Shown one piece after another: positions 43,121 to 52,231 of a DNA stretch of 64,000 nt. The notes below the pieces were generated by a model, which was not told the DNA's origin, did not search any database, and saw only the letters and a program-made list of their open reading frames with translations. The DNA comes from DATFVJ01 sp963851085 (lineage in GTDB: Bacteria; Actinomycetota; Actinomycetes; Streptosporangiales; Streptosporangiaceae), in contig CAWKNX010000019.1 of assembly GCA_963851085.1 (NCBI GenBank), forward strand, positions 62,001 through 126,000, written 5' to 3'. The position numbers and the translations under genes were made by a program. Each line of letters opens with the position of its first letter. Within the stretch, counting starts at the first letter, position 1.

Positions 43121-44526
43121 GCCCGGCTCGGCTGGCGCTGCCCTGCGGCACGCGGCATGGTCAAGGAAACCTCCGTACCCTCACCCGGGACACTGCGGAC
43201 GGTGACGGAGCCGCCGCGGCGGGCCACCCGGGCGTGGATGGACTCGGCCAGCCCCTTCCGGTCAGCTGGCACGGTTGCCGGGTCGAAGCCGCGCCCGCGA
43301 TCCCGGACGAACAGCGACACCGACGTCGGTTCCACCTCGGCGAAGAGGGAAACGACGTCGGCGCCCGACCACTTCACGCCGTTGACCGTCGCCTCACGCG
43401 CAGCCGCAAGCAGGGCGCTCAGATTGTCGTCGAGCCCGCAGTCCCCGACGGTGACGACCTCCACAGCCACCCCGTGCTGCGCCTCCACCTCCTGCTGGAT
43501 GAGCCGCACTCCCGCCGCCAGGGTCATGCCCTCGCCGTCCACCGAACCGGGCGCCCGGCCGTCGAACAGCCAGGAGCGCAGTTCACGTTCCTGGGCGCGC
43601 GCAAGCTGGACCACCTGCCGTGGCTCGCCCGAGCGGCGCTGGATCAGGGCGAGCGTCTGGAGGACCGAGTCGTGCACCCGCGCGGCCATGTCGGCCCGCT
43701 CTTCGGCCCGGGCCCTGGCCTGACGCTCGACGACGAGGTCACGCGCGATGCGCAGCCACCAGGGGCCGAGCGCCACCACGATCGCGGCGATAACAAGTAC
43801 CACGCCACCCAGTGGGCGGAGCAGGGCGCGGCTCGGGTGCCCGGCCAGCAGGGTGACGAGGCCGCCGGCCAGCAGCACGCTCGCGATCGACGCCCGCAGC
43901 ACGGTCCGTGATCGCCTGTTGTCTCCGCTCCATCCCAGCAGCGGCTCGGCCAGGCGCCGCATCGTCGCCTGCTCGTCCGCCGGGGCGTTTCTCCAGATCA
44001 GCACCAGGCCGACCGCACTGATAGTGAGCGGCCAGGCGAGCTGGCCGAGCCAGCCAGCGCCGAGCGCCGACGCGATGAGGAGAACCACGACGAGCAGGGA
44101 CGCGAGACCGGCCGCCAGTGCGATGCCCCGCCGGTCGGTCAGCGCCTTGCTGGCGATGTTGCTGTTCTCGCCGGCAACCGGCACAAGCAGCCAGGCCACG
44201 ACGTACGCCGCTGCTCCGAAGCCGCCAAGCAGCGCGGCCAAGACGAACGCGGTCCGCACGACCGTGGCGTCGAGGCCTGTCCGCGCGGCCAGCCCGGCCG
44301 CGACCCCGCCGGCCAGGCGGTCCTCCCGGCCGCGCCGGAGCGGTCCGCAGCTCCTTGGTCCCCGCGCCCATGAGCGGCGACCGCGGCGCCGCGGCGGCCA
44401 TTCGTCCCGCCCAGGCTGCGCCGGCGCCTCGCCGTTGCCGTCCGAGGGCGCCTGTGAAGGACGCAGGCGATCGGCCTGGCGAGGGTCATCTCGCCAGGGC
44501 GACGCCCGACCGGTTCGTTCCTTCAC
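43117..44526 (-). CDS. PspC-domain sensor histidine kinase
   Basis: 469 residues. Basic/Pro-rich start, then a PspC domain (RLAGGVAAGLAARTGLDATV, about 70-118), four to five more membrane helices up to 265, a DHp helix with phospho-acceptor H285 (MAARVHDSVLQTLALIQRR), and an HATPase with VRDRGRGFDP (G box) and LAESIHARVARRGG. Such kinases with PspC sense envelope stress. Partner of the LuxR-type regulator. Divergent from a separate PspC-only protein gene. Confidence 0.93.
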   Translation of the reverse strand: MKERTGRASPWRDDPRQADRLRPSQAPSDGNGEAPAQPGRDEWPPRRRGRRSWARGPRSCGPLRRGREDRLAGGVAAGLAARTGLDATVVRTAFVLAALLGGFGAAAYVVAWLLVPVAGENSNIASKALTDRRGIALAAGLASLLVVVLLIASALGAGWLGQLAWPLTISAVGLVLIWRNAPADEQATMRRLAEPLLGWSGDNRRSRTVLRASIASVLLAGGLVTLLAGHPSRALLRPLGGVVLVIAAIVVALGPWWLRIARDLVVERQARARAEERADMAARVHDSVLQTLALIQRRSGEPRQVVQLARAQERELRSWLFDGRAPGSVDGEGMTLAAGVRLIQQEVEAQHGVAVEVVTVGDCGLDDNLSALLAAAREATVNGVKWSGADVVSLFAEVEPTSVSLFVRDRGRGFDPATVPADRKGLAESIHARVARRGGSVTVRSVPGEGTEVSLTMPRAAGQRQPSRA

Positions 44527-44655
44527 AGGTCAATCATCGCTCCCCGATGCGCGTACGGCTATCCGGGCGAACCCTGATCCCGGCCGCGCGGAATCAGCGT
44601 CGGATCGGGGTTCTTCCCGATTGGCTGGGCGAGGTCGCGGCGGCACGCTGAAGTC

Positions 44656-44943
44656 ATGAACACAACAGAGATGAACCCAGACACAACCACCCAGACCGAG
44701 ACCCAGCCGCAGACACTGTCCCGCCCCACCCAGGGCCGGATGCTGGCGGGAGTGGCCGCCGGCATCGCCCGCTACCTCGGCGTAGACGTGACACTCATCC
44801 GGATCGTCCTCGCCGTGCTCGCCGTCGTCGGCGGTGCCGGTGTGCCCATCTACCTCGCGGGCTGGCTGCTGATCCCCGAGGAGGGAGCCGAGGAATCCAT
44901 CGCCAGCCAATTCATCCACTCCCGGCAGGCCCGGTCGCACTGA
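44656..44943 (+). CDS. PspC domain protein
   Basis: 95 residues. Ser/Thr/Gln-rich start, then the PspC unit (GRMLAGVAAGIARYLGVDVT and VGGAGVPIYLAGWLLIPEEG) with two hydrophobic helices. PspC proteins help sense envelope stress. The kinase next door has the same domain, so the two probably cooperate. Followed by a DUF1707 gene 46 bp downstream on the same strand. Confidence 0.9.
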   Translation: MNTTEMNPDTTTQTETQPQTLSRPTQGRMLAGVAAGIARYLGVDVTLIRIVLAVLAVVGGAGVPIYLAGWLLIPEEGAEESIASQFIHSRQARSH

Positions 44944-44989
44944 CCGGCCGCACTGACCGGTGACACTTGACCAAGGAGGTCGCATCGAC

Positions 44990-45451
44990 ATGTCAGCGCC
45001 GCGCAATCCGCCGCGGGCACCTGGATCCGCACGCCGCCGCGCAAGTTACACCAACCCCAACCTACGGATCTCCGACGCCGAGCGCGCCGAGGCGGCCGAT
45101 CGCCTGTCCAAGCACTACAGCGATGGGCGGCTCGACCAGGCCGCGTTCAACGAGCGGCTCGATCAGGCGATGGCCGCCAGAACCCAGTCTGACCTGAACG
45201 GCTTGTTCGACGACCTGCCGGGCACGGACGCATCGGCCGCGGTGACGCCCCGGCGCCACCGCCACGGCCACGGCCGCCTCCTCGCCCTCGTCCTGGTCGT
45301 CGTGATCACCGCCGCCGTCGGGGACGCCCTGGCTCGTTCGTTCGTCCCCTGGCTGCTGATCGGCCTGCTCGCGTTCTTCTGGTTGCGTTACGGCCAGTGG
45401 CATCACCACCGCCCCGAGAAGCGCGATTCCTCCGGCTCATCTCCGGGCTAG
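44990..45451 (+). CDS. DUF1707 (SHOCT-like) membrane protein
   Basis: 153 residues from ATG 44990 (AAGGAGG nine bases upstream; the longer GTG frame at 44960 is less likely). The DUF1707 unit is LRISDAERAEAADRLSKHYS and LDQAAFNERLDQAMAARTQS. Two C-terminal hydrophobic helices (LLALVLVVVITAAVGDALA and WLLIGLLAFFWLRYG) insert it in the membrane. DUF1707 is a short N-terminal module of many actinobacterial membrane regulators. Likely part of the same stress unit as PspC. Confidence 0.9.
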   Translation: MSAPRNPPRAPGSARRRASYTNPNLRISDAERAEAADRLSKHYSDGRLDQAAFNERLDQAMAARTQSDLNGLFDDLPGTDASAAVTPRRHRHGHGRLLALVLVVVITAAVGDALARSFVPWLLIGLLAFFWLRYGQWHHHRPEKRDSSGSSPG

Positions 45452-45990
45452 CCAGCCGGCCGTCCGCACGAGCGCCAATAAGGTGACCGAGGTTCACGCC
45501 TCGGTCACTGGGCTGGCGAACGGAATGCGCGGCGGTAGGCGCTGGAGGCCACCCGGCCGCGCTGGCCGCCCTGACGCTCCCCGTCACGAGCTGGCAGGCC
45601 CGCCGCCTGACCGTTACGGTCCCACGGAGCTGGCTTCCGCACTTGATGCCCGTGTCACCACGCGTGAGCCGTTCCGCAAAAATCATCCTGATACGTGAGT
45701 CGCGGACTCACATCGAGCAGGGAGCGGCCCCCCCCCCGCAGGTCGGCGGGGGGATCCCGGGGGGTCGTCCCCCCCGGGGCAATACATTCTTAACGGCTGC
45801 CGCGTGGCGCGCCGCTACGGCGCAGCCGGGGTTCCGGGCCATCGGGGTCCGGGGTGTCCCCGGGCGGGCACTGTGCCCCCGGGTCAGCACTGCCGTAACG
45901 GCTGCCGCGGCGCGTGCCGACACAGGCTGTGCGGGGTATCCCGGGGGCCGCCCGGGGCGGATGCGGGGCCGGGCGGCACCGGCCGCGCCG
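45452..45990. other. Repeat-rich intergenic region
   Basis: 540 bp between convergent genes with no gene seen. It contains a dispersed palindromic element (45738-45780), and a shorter 2-fold repeat of AACGGCTGCCGCG (at about 45791 and 45898). GC content is extreme. Confidence 0.6.
45738..45780 (-). repeat. Dispersed GC-rich palindromic element (copy)
   Basis: On the minus strand it reads GCCCCGGGGGGGACGACCCC then CCGGGATCCCCCCGCCGACC, nearly the same as the repeat core in the Nudix gene (4839-4885) and as 55775-55818. The Nudix copies have CGA where this one has ACGA. Confidence 0.8.
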
Positions 45991-48021
45991 TCACGCGCCC
46001 GCTGCCGCCTCGACCGGGGTGGGCACGAGATGCCCGGCGCCCTCGAGGCTTTTGGTGCGGACAAGTTCGCGGGCGTACTCGACGAAGGCATCAAGGGCCA
46101 TCGGGGTCTCGCGGCCCGACCGGTCGCGCACGGTCACCGACCGCTGCTCCGCCTCGCGGCGGCCGACCACGATGATGAGGGGCACCTTCCGGGTGACGGC
46201 CGAGCGCACCTTCGCGGGGAGCCTCCCGTCACCGGTGTCCACGTCCGACCGGAATCCCTGGTCGACGAGCAGGGCACTGACCTCGCACGCGTAGTCCGCC
46301 ATCTCCGGCATAACGGGTATGACGCGCACCTGCTCGGGTGCGAGCCACACCGGGAACGCGCCGCCGAAATGCTCGGTCAGGTAGGCGACGAACCGCTCAT
46401 GTGAGCCAAGGGGCGCGCGGTGGATCACTGCCAGTGGCTTCTCGGTGCCGTCGGAGGCGTGATAAGTCAGCCCGAACCGCTGCGGCGTGTAGAGATCGAC
46501 CTGGTTCGTGGACGCGGCGTACTCCTTGCCCGTCACCGTCTTGATCATGAAGTCAACCTTGGGCGCGTAGTGCGCGGCGCCACCCACATCCTCCACGTAG
46601 GGGATGCCGGACTCCTCCATCGCCTCGCGGGTGATCCGCTCGGCGGCTTGCCACATCTCCCCGTCGTCGTGGTACTTGTCTTTCTTGTCGGGATCGCGCA
46701 CGGCGAGAACCATGTAGAAGCCGGTGATGCCAAGCGCACGGTAGTACTCGTCGTGCATCCGCATGACCTCGAGGAACTGGTCCTTGGCCTGATCGAGAGT
46801 GCAATAGATGTGCGCGTCGTTTTGCGAGAAACCGCGCGTGCGCATCAGACCATAAAGCTGCCCGCTGCGCTCGAAGCGGTAGACCGTGCCGTACTCGGCG
46901 ATCTTGTAGGGCAGCTCACGGTAGCTACGCGGCCTGGCCTTGTACACCATGTGGTGGTGCGGGCAGTTCATCGGCTTGAGGTAGTACTGCTCACCCTCGA
47001 TGTCGATGGGGGAGTACATATCCTCGCGGTAGTAGGGCAGGTGGCCGGACAGGTAGTACAGGTCCTCGCGCGTGATGTGCGGAGTCACCACCCGCACGTA
47101 CCCCAGCTTCCGCTCGGTCTCGCGTGCCCATTGCTCCAGCTCATCGCGGATGATCGTGCCGTTAGGCAGCCACAGTGGCAGCCCTCGGCCGATTTCCCTG
47201 CTGAAGGTGAACAGCTCCAGATCCTCGCCGATCCGGCGATGATCACGCTTGGCAGCCTCTTCCATCAGGCGCAGATGTTCCGCTAGCTGCTCGCGCGTCG
47301 GCCATGCGGTCCCGTAGATGCGCTGCAACTGCGGGTTCTTCTCGCTCCCCCGCCAGTAGGCGCCCGCGCTCCGGGTGAGCCTGAAGGCGGGAATGTGCCC
47401 GGTCGTCGGCAGATGCGGGCCCCGGCAAAGATCTTTCCAGCGGATGTCGCCGGTCTTGGCGTCCAGGTTGTCGTAGATGGTCAGCTCGCCCGCGCCCACC
47501 TCGACGCTCGCGTCGCCCTCCGACGAGGCGCCGCCCTTGAGGTCTATCAGCTCGAGTTTGTACGGCTCGCCGGACAGTTCCCCTTTGGCATCAGCATCGG
47601 TCACGACCCGGCGCGAAAACCGCTGCCGGGTCTTGACGATCTTCCGCATATGCTGCTCGATCGCCTTGATGTCGTCCGGGGTGAATGGGTGGCTGACGTC
47701 GAAATCGTAATAGAAGCCGTTCTCGATCGGGGGGCCGATGCCCAGCTTGGCCGCTGGGAACAAGTCCTGAACGGCCTGTGCCAGTACATGCGCGCACGAG
47801 TGCCGCAAGATGGCGAGCCCATCGCCTGAATCGATCGCGACCGGCGCGACCGTGTCCGCGTCATGAAGCTCACTCACCAGGTCGCGCAATTCGCCATTGA
47901 TCCGCACCGCGATGACGGCCCGGTCGCTTCCGTACAGGTCGGTCGCCGTAGTCCCCGTCCGCACCTCACGCTCGACCTGCTGGCCGCGGCGATCGAGAGC
48001 GGCGATATGAACGTGGGGCAC
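45991..48021 (-). CDS. thrS: Threonyl-tRNA synthetase
   Basis: 676 residues, close to the normal length. TGS domain at 1-65, editing domain with the H-x-x-x-H motif in RHSCAHVLAQAVQDLFP, class II catalytic domain with the zinc ligands in MNCPHHHMVYK and a His downstream, motif 3 in HRAPLGSHERFVAYL, and an anticodon-binding domain at the end. It charges tRNA-Thr. No T-box-like leader is apparent upstream. Confidence 0.97.
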   Translation of the reverse strand: MPHVHIAALDRRGQQVEREVRTGTTATDLYGSDRAVIAVRINGELRDLVSELHDADTVAPVAIDSGDGLAILRHSCAHVLAQAVQDLFPAAKLGIGPPIENGFYYDFDVSHPFTPDDIKAIEQHMRKIVKTRQRFSRRVVTDADAKGELSGEPYKLELIDLKGGASSEGDASVEVGAGELTIYDNLDAKTGDIRWKDLCRGPHLPTTGHIPAFRLTRSAGAYWRGSEKNPQLQRIYGTAWPTREQLAEHLRLMEEAAKRDHRRIGEDLELFTFSREIGRGLPLWLPNGTIIRDELEQWARETERKLGYVRVVTPHITREDLYYLSGHLPYYREDMYSPIDIEGEQYYLKPMNCPHHHMVYKARPRSYRELPYKIAEYGTVYRFERSGQLYGLMRTRGFSQNDAHIYCTLDQAKDQFLEVMRMHDEYYRALGITGFYMVLAVRDPDKKDKYHDDGEMWQAAERITREAMEESGIPYVEDVGGAAHYAPKVDFMIKTVTGKEYAASTNQVDLYTPQRFGLTYHASDGTEKPLAVIHRAPLGSHERFVAYLTEHFGGAFPVWLAPEQVRVIPVMPEMADYACEVSALLVDQGFRSDVDTGDGRLPAKVRSAVTRKVPLIIVVGRREAEQRSVTVRDRSGRETPMALDAFVEYARELVRTKSLEGAGHLVPTPVEAAAGA

Positions 48022-48118
48022 GGAATTCTCCCGCTGACAAAGGACGTGGATGACACTGAGATGCTACCTGTGGCACAGCTCAGGTCATGCCCCGGCGGAG
48101 CCTTACGGCCCGTGGCCG

Positions 48119-48796
48119 TCACCCGACCTTTGCGATCTTCGGCGGGCTTTCCGTCGGGTAGCTGATCCTGTCGCGTACGTCCACGACGCCCTCGACGTGG
48201 CGGATCACCTCGACCAGTTCGGGGGCGATGGCCGGGCGCTCCACATGGCTGGTGATCGTGACGATGCCGGATTTCACGGTCACATCGAATGCGTGCGGGT
48301 CGAGCGCGAATTCCCCGGCGATCACTTTCTTCATCACTTCGTCACGGATCTGGCTGTCCGGCCGGTCGAAGACACTCAGCACGTCCACCCGGCTGACGAT
48401 CCCGACCAAGCGGCCGTCGTCCTCGACGACCGGCAGCCGCCTGACGCGGCGGGCGTACATCAGCTTGGCCGCGTCGGCCACGCTCGCGTCCGACCCGATC
48501 GTCACCGCGGGCCTGGTCATGAGCTCGGCCGCGGTCAGGCCGGCCGCCTTGGCCCGTTCACCGCGACGGCCTGTCGCGAGTACGGACGCGGCCGGTCCGG
48601 TGAAGGGTTCCGGCCCGATCTCCTTCAGCAGCAGATCTGCCTCGGATATCACGCCGATGACGTGATCGTCGGCGTCCAGCACGGGGAATGCGCTGACCGC
48701 GTGCCGCCGCATGGCGCTGACGATGTGCTTGTAACCGGCCGTCTCCCTGACGGCCACCACAGTGGTGGTCATCACGTCTTTGACGCTGCTGTTCAT
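48119..48796 (-). CDS. CBS-pair and BON domain protein
   Basis: 225 residues from ATG 48796. Two CBS motifs (VKDVMTTTVVAVRETAGYKH and AELMTRPAVTIGSDASVADA) form a nucleotide-binding pair at 5-145, then a BON domain (FDVTVKSGIVTITSHVERP). BON domains bind membranes or phospholipid. CBS-BON proteins are common in dormancy/stress regions of actinobacteria; the role is not defined. A longer in-frame start at 48859 lacks a good ribosome site. Confidence 0.9.
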   Translation of the reverse strand: MNSSVKDVMTTTVVAVRETAGYKHIVSAMRRHAVSAFPVLDADDHVIGVISEADLLLKEIGPEPFTGPAASVLATGRRGERAKAAGLTAAELMTRPAVTIGSDASVADAAKLMYARRVRRLPVVEDDGRLVGIVSRVDVLSVFDRPDSQIRDEVMKKVIAGEFALDPHAFDVTVKSGIVTITSHVERPAIAPELVEVIRHVEGVVDVRDRISYPTESPPKIAKVG

Positions 48797-49097
48797 GCCG
48801 ACAGCCCTTCTGTTCCGGCCTTCAGGCGCGCCGCGGCGCCGCTGGTGCGACCCGGTCACGCGCGCGTGACCGGCGCGTGGCCATCAGTCCCTGTCGCGCC
48901 TCAGTTTGAGATTGCGCCCGCGCCGGGCGGGCGGGTAGGGCCATTCGTCACCGGCGCAAGCCCGGGCGCCCGCGGCCGGGACAGACCAGGCCAGGCCGCC
49001 GGCGAGACCGGAAAGGGACTTCGGACCCTTGCTAATGATCACTTGCCGGGCGTTGCGTCTTCGTAAGAGCGCGGGCGAACCGGACCGGAGGTGTGCC
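48797..49097. other. Divergent intergenic region
   Basis: About 300 bp, promoter side of both the CBS-BON gene and the lipoate ligase gene. GC-rich. No clear motif. Confidence 0.3.
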
Positions 49098-49892
49098 ATG
49101 CCTGGTCAGGCGGCCAGTTCGGTACCCACACGGGACGGGATCGACGTGCTCGCCCCCGGCGAGCCGCGGGCGGGCGCGCCTGCCAATCTGGCCATGGAGG
49201 AGGCCCTGGTGCGGGCCGGGCCTGCGCGCCCGCTGCTGCGGGTATGGCAAAACAGTGAGTCCGTGATCGTCGGCCGCGGCCAGCGGGTGGAGCGTGAGGT
49301 GAACCTCGTGGCCTGCGCCCGCGGCGGCGTGCCGGTGCTGCGCCGCGCGAGCGGCGGCGGTACCGTCTACCACGACCTGGGCAATCTCAACGTCTCGATG
49401 GTGGTGCCCGGCTACGCGCCCGGGCTCGGCGGCGAACTGGCGCGCCTCGTGGCCGCCGCCATCGGGCGGCTCGGCCTGACGCCGGCCATCCGCGAGCGGG
49501 GTGTGCTCGTCGGCGGTGCGAAGGTGTCGGGGCTCGCGGTGCAGGTGACGCGCACCGGGTCGCTCGCGCACGCCACCCTCCTGGTCACCACCCCGGCCGC
49601 CCGCGTGTTCGCCTACCTTGCGCCCGCGCCGCACGACCCGCATCCGCTTGACTCCAGGCGCGTCCAGGTGCGGCCGCTGTGCGATCACCATCCGGCGCTC
49701 GACATCGCCGCGGCCGCGGCCGCCGTCCTCGCGGCGGCGGAGTCGCGCTACGGCCCGCTGTTGCCGCGGCCGCCGAACGCCGCCGAGCATCGCTGGCTTG
49801 AGCGGTTGCTCATCGAGCGCTACCAGGATCCTGGCTGGCATCTGACAGGCCGACCCAGGAGCCCCGCCCGGGCCCTCGCTCGTCGCGAGTGA
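49098..49892 (+). CDS. Lipoate-protein ligase family enzyme
   Basis: 264 residues from ATG 49098 (GGAGGTG before it). Fold of the BPL/LPL family: VWQNSESVIVGRGQRVEREV, the lipoate-site VPVLRRASGGGTVYHDLGNLN (in pieces RRASGGGTVYHD), and GAKVSGLAVQ with the conserved Lys. It would attach lipoate to a lipoyl domain. The lipoyl-domain protein of the same operon, three genes later, is the natural acceptor. Confidence 0.85.
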   Translation: MPGQAASSVPTRDGIDVLAPGEPRAGAPANLAMEEALVRAGPARPLLRVWQNSESVIVGRGQRVEREVNLVACARGGVPVLRRASGGGTVYHDLGNLNVSMVVPGYAPGLGGELARLVAAAIGRLGLTPAIRERGVLVGGAKVSGLAVQVTRTGSLAHATLLVTTPAARVFAYLAPAPHDPHPLDSRRVQVRPLCDHHPALDIAAAAAAVLAAAESRYGPLLPRPPNAAEHRWLERLLIERYQDPGWHLTGRPRSPARALARRE

Positions 49893-49950
49893 GTGATCGG
49901 CCGCGCACAGGACGGAAGAAAGCATGAAACAGGCTCGCCAAGGAGGCGCC

Positions 49951-50925
49951 ATGGACGAGAAGACCCGTCTCGAGCTCTACCGGACGATGGTGCTCAGCCG
50001 CACGTTCGAGGAAGCGATTCTGCGGGAGTACCACGCGGACAAGAAGCCCGCCTTCGACATCGGGGCCGGGCTCGTCCCCGGTGAGATGCACCTGTCGGCC
50101 GGCCAGGAGCCTGCCGCTGCGGGTGTGTGTGCCCACCTGCGCGCAGATGACGCTGTTACCGCTACGCACCGTCCTCACCACATCGCGATCGCGCACGGCA
50201 TCGACCTGGATCTGATGACCGCCGAGATCTTCGGCAGGGAAACCGGTCTCGGCCGCGGCCGTGGCGGGCACATGCACCTGTTCGACCCGCGCACCCACTT
50301 CTCCTGCTCCGGCATTGTCGCCGAAGGGCTGCCGCCCGCCATCGGCCACGCCTTCGCGTTCAAGCGCGGTGCCGGTGACCGGGTGGCGGTCGCGTTCACC
50401 GGCGAGGGAGCGGCCAACCAGGGCGCATTCCACGAATCGCTCAACCTGGCCGCGTTGTGGCAGCTTCCGGTTGTCTTCGTCATCGAAGACAACGAGTGGG
50501 CGATCTCCGTCGCCCGCGGCGCCTCCACGGCGATCCCGTCCAACGCTGATCGGGCGGCCGCGTACGGCATGCCCGGCCAGCGGGTGGAAGACAATGACGT
50601 CGAGGCGGTGTACACGGCTGCGGGTGACGCGGTGGCGCGCGCCCGCAGCGGCGAGGGACCATCCCTGATCGAGGTGCACACCGTGCGCCTGTGGGGTCAC
50701 TTCGAAGGAGACGCGCAGGGCTACCGCCCCGACCTCGCCGACGTACCTGGCCGCGACCCGATCACCGCGTACGAGACACGCCTCGGCGACGCCGGGATCC
50801 TCGACGCCGACGCGATCAGCTCGGTGCGGAGCGAGGCGGTCGCCCGCGTGGAGAAGGCGATCGCATTCGCGAAGTCCAGCCCACTGCCCGCGCCGGACAC
50901 GGCGCTCCGTTACGTCTTCGCCTGA
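49951..50925 (+). CDS. 2-oxoacid dehydrogenase E1 alpha subunit (TPP-dependent)
   Basis: 324 residues from ATG 49951 (AAGGAGGCG before it). TPP motif FTGEGAANQGAFHESLNLAA with EDNEWAISV, and HRPHHIAIAHGIDLD. Closest to acetoin/branched-chain dehydrogenase E1 alpha proteins. It decarboxylates a 2-oxo acid and passes the acyl unit to lipoate. Start chosen for its ribosome site, 27 bases after another ATG. E1 beta follows after 20 bp. Confidence 0.92.
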   Translation: MDEKTRLELYRTMVLSRTFEEAILREYHADKKPAFDIGAGLVPGEMHLSAGQEPAAAGVCAHLRADDAVTATHRPHHIAIAHGIDLDLMTAEIFGRETGLGRGRGGHMHLFDPRTHFSCSGIVAEGLPPAIGHAFAFKRGAGDRVAVAFTGEGAANQGAFHESLNLAALWQLPVVFVIEDNEWAISVARGASTAIPSNADRAAAYGMPGQRVEDNDVEAVYTAAGDAVARARSGEGPSLIEVHTVRLWGHFEGDAQGYRPDLADVPGRDPITAYETRLGDAGILDADAISSVRSEAVARVEKAIAFAKSSPLPAPDTALRYVFA

Positions 50926-50945
50926 TGCCTGAGAGGAGCACAAGC

Positions 50946-51995
50946 ATGAGCGTCACCGAATCCACCACGGTCCACCCGCAGCCGGCGGTCCGCCGCATCA
51001 CCACGGCGCGCGCGATGGTCGAGGGCATCGCGCAGGAGATGGACCGGGACCCTGCCATCGTGGTGCTGGGCGAGGACGTCGCCAAGTACGGCGGCATCTT
51101 CAGCTCGACGACCGGCCTGCTTGACCGCTTCGGCCCGCAGCGAGTGCTCGACACCCCGATCTCGGAGACCGCCTTCGTCGGGCTCGGCATCGGTGCCGCG
51201 GTGGAAGGGATGCGGCCAATCGTCGAGCTGATGTTCGTTGACTTCTTCGGCGTGTGCATGGACCAGATCTACAACCACATGGCGAAGATCCATTTCGAGT
51301 CGGGCGGCAACGTCAAAGTGCCCATGGTGCTCATGACAGCGGTGGGCGGCGGCTACTCCGATGCCGAACAGCACTCACAGTGCCTGTGGGGAACCTTCGC
51401 CCACCTGCCGGGCATGAAAGTCGTCGTGCCGAGCAATCCGGTCGACGCGAAAGGCCTGATGATCTCCGCGATCCGAGACGACAACCCGGTCGTCTACATG
51501 TTCCACAAGGGCATCATGGGCCTGCCGTGGATGGCGAAGAACCCGCGCTCGGTCATGGCGGTGCCGCAGGAGCCGTACGAGACGCCGATCGGCAAGGCCG
51601 CGGTTGCGCGCGAGGGCCGGGACGCCACGGTGGTGACCCTGTCTCTTTCCGTGCACCACGCGCTGGACGTCGCCGAGCGGATGTCCGCGGCTGGCGAGGG
51701 CGAGCTCGAGGTGATCGATCTGCGCAGCCTGGTGCCGCTGGACAGGGAGACGGTCCTCGGCTCGGTCGCCAAGACGGGCCGCCTGCTCGTCGTCGATGAG
51801 GACTACAAGTCCTTCGGCCTGTCCGGTGAGATCGCGGCCACCGTGGCCGAGACCGACCCGGGCCTGCTGCTGGCACCGCTGCGCCGTGTCGCCGTCCCCG
51901 ACGTGCCGATCCCGTATGCACGTTCGCTCGAGCGGGCTGTGCTGCCCCTGCCAGGGCGGATCGAGGCGGCAGCGCGGGAGCTGATCGGGGCGTGA
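50946..51995 (+). CDS. 2-oxoacid dehydrogenase E1 beta subunit
   Basis: 349 residues from ATG 50946 (GAGAGGAGC upstream). Transketolase-like pyrimidine-binding domain with ARAMVEGIAQEMDRD, VLGEDVAKYGG, DTPISETAFVGLGIGAAVEG (the E-T-A-F region typical of acetoin/pyruvate E1 beta), and a C-terminal domain with LLVVDEDYKSFGLSGEIAAT. It forms an alpha2beta2 heterotetramer with the upstream gene product. The stop overlaps the lipoyl gene by 4 bases (GTGA). Confidence 0.93.
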   Translation: MSVTESTTVHPQPAVRRITTARAMVEGIAQEMDRDPAIVVLGEDVAKYGGIFSSTTGLLDRFGPQRVLDTPISETAFVGLGIGAAVEGMRPIVELMFVDFFGVCMDQIYNHMAKIHFESGGNVKVPMVLMTAVGGGYSDAEQHSQCLWGTFAHLPGMKVVVPSNPVDAKGLMISAIRDDNPVVYMFHKGIMGLPWMAKNPRSVMAVPQEPYETPIGKAAVAREGRDATVVTLSLSVHHALDVAERMSAAGEGELEVIDLRSLVPLDRETVLGSVAKTGRLLVVDEDYKSFGLSGEIAATVAETDPGLLLAPLRRVAVPDVPIPYARSLERAVLPLPGRIEAAARELIGA

Positions 51996-52231
51996 CAGCG
52001 GCCCATGTTCTGTTCCCCCGGCTCTCACAGGAGCAGCCTGACGCGGAGGGCGTGCTGGCCACCTGGTTCGTGGCTGACGGCGACCAGGTGGCCAGCGGCC
52101 AGCTCCTCGGTGAGGTGATGGTTGAGAAGGTGTCGGGAGATGTGCAGGCCCCGGCGAGCGGCCGCGTCCGCCTGCTTGTCGCCGAGGAGCAGACCGCACG
52201 CCAGGGAGACGTGATCGCCCTGGTGGAGTGA
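51992..52231 (+). CDS. Free-standing lipoyl (biotinyl-like) domain protein
   Basis: 79 residues: a single lipoyl domain (ATWFVADGDQVASGQLLGEV) with the lipoylated Lys in MVEKVSGDVQAP. No E3-binding or acyltransferase domain follows, so it resembles only the first part of an E2. Either it is a stand-alone carrier or the E2 catalytic domain was lost. GTG start overlaps E1 beta. Confidence 0.87.
   Translation: MTAAHVLFPRLSQEQPDAEGVLATWFVADGDQVASGQLLGEVMVEKVSGDVQAPASGRVRLLVAEEQTARQGDVIALVE

Noticed and set aside
45452..45990. Small RNA or hidden gene in the gap before thrS
   Set aside because: Structure here is explained by the dispersed palindromic element and simple G/C runs; no promoter-terminator pair stands out.
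48022..48118. T-box or attenuator leader before thrS
   Set aside because: Only about 100 bp separate it from the next gene and no T-box sequence (TGGNACCGCG-like) or specifier stem is visible.
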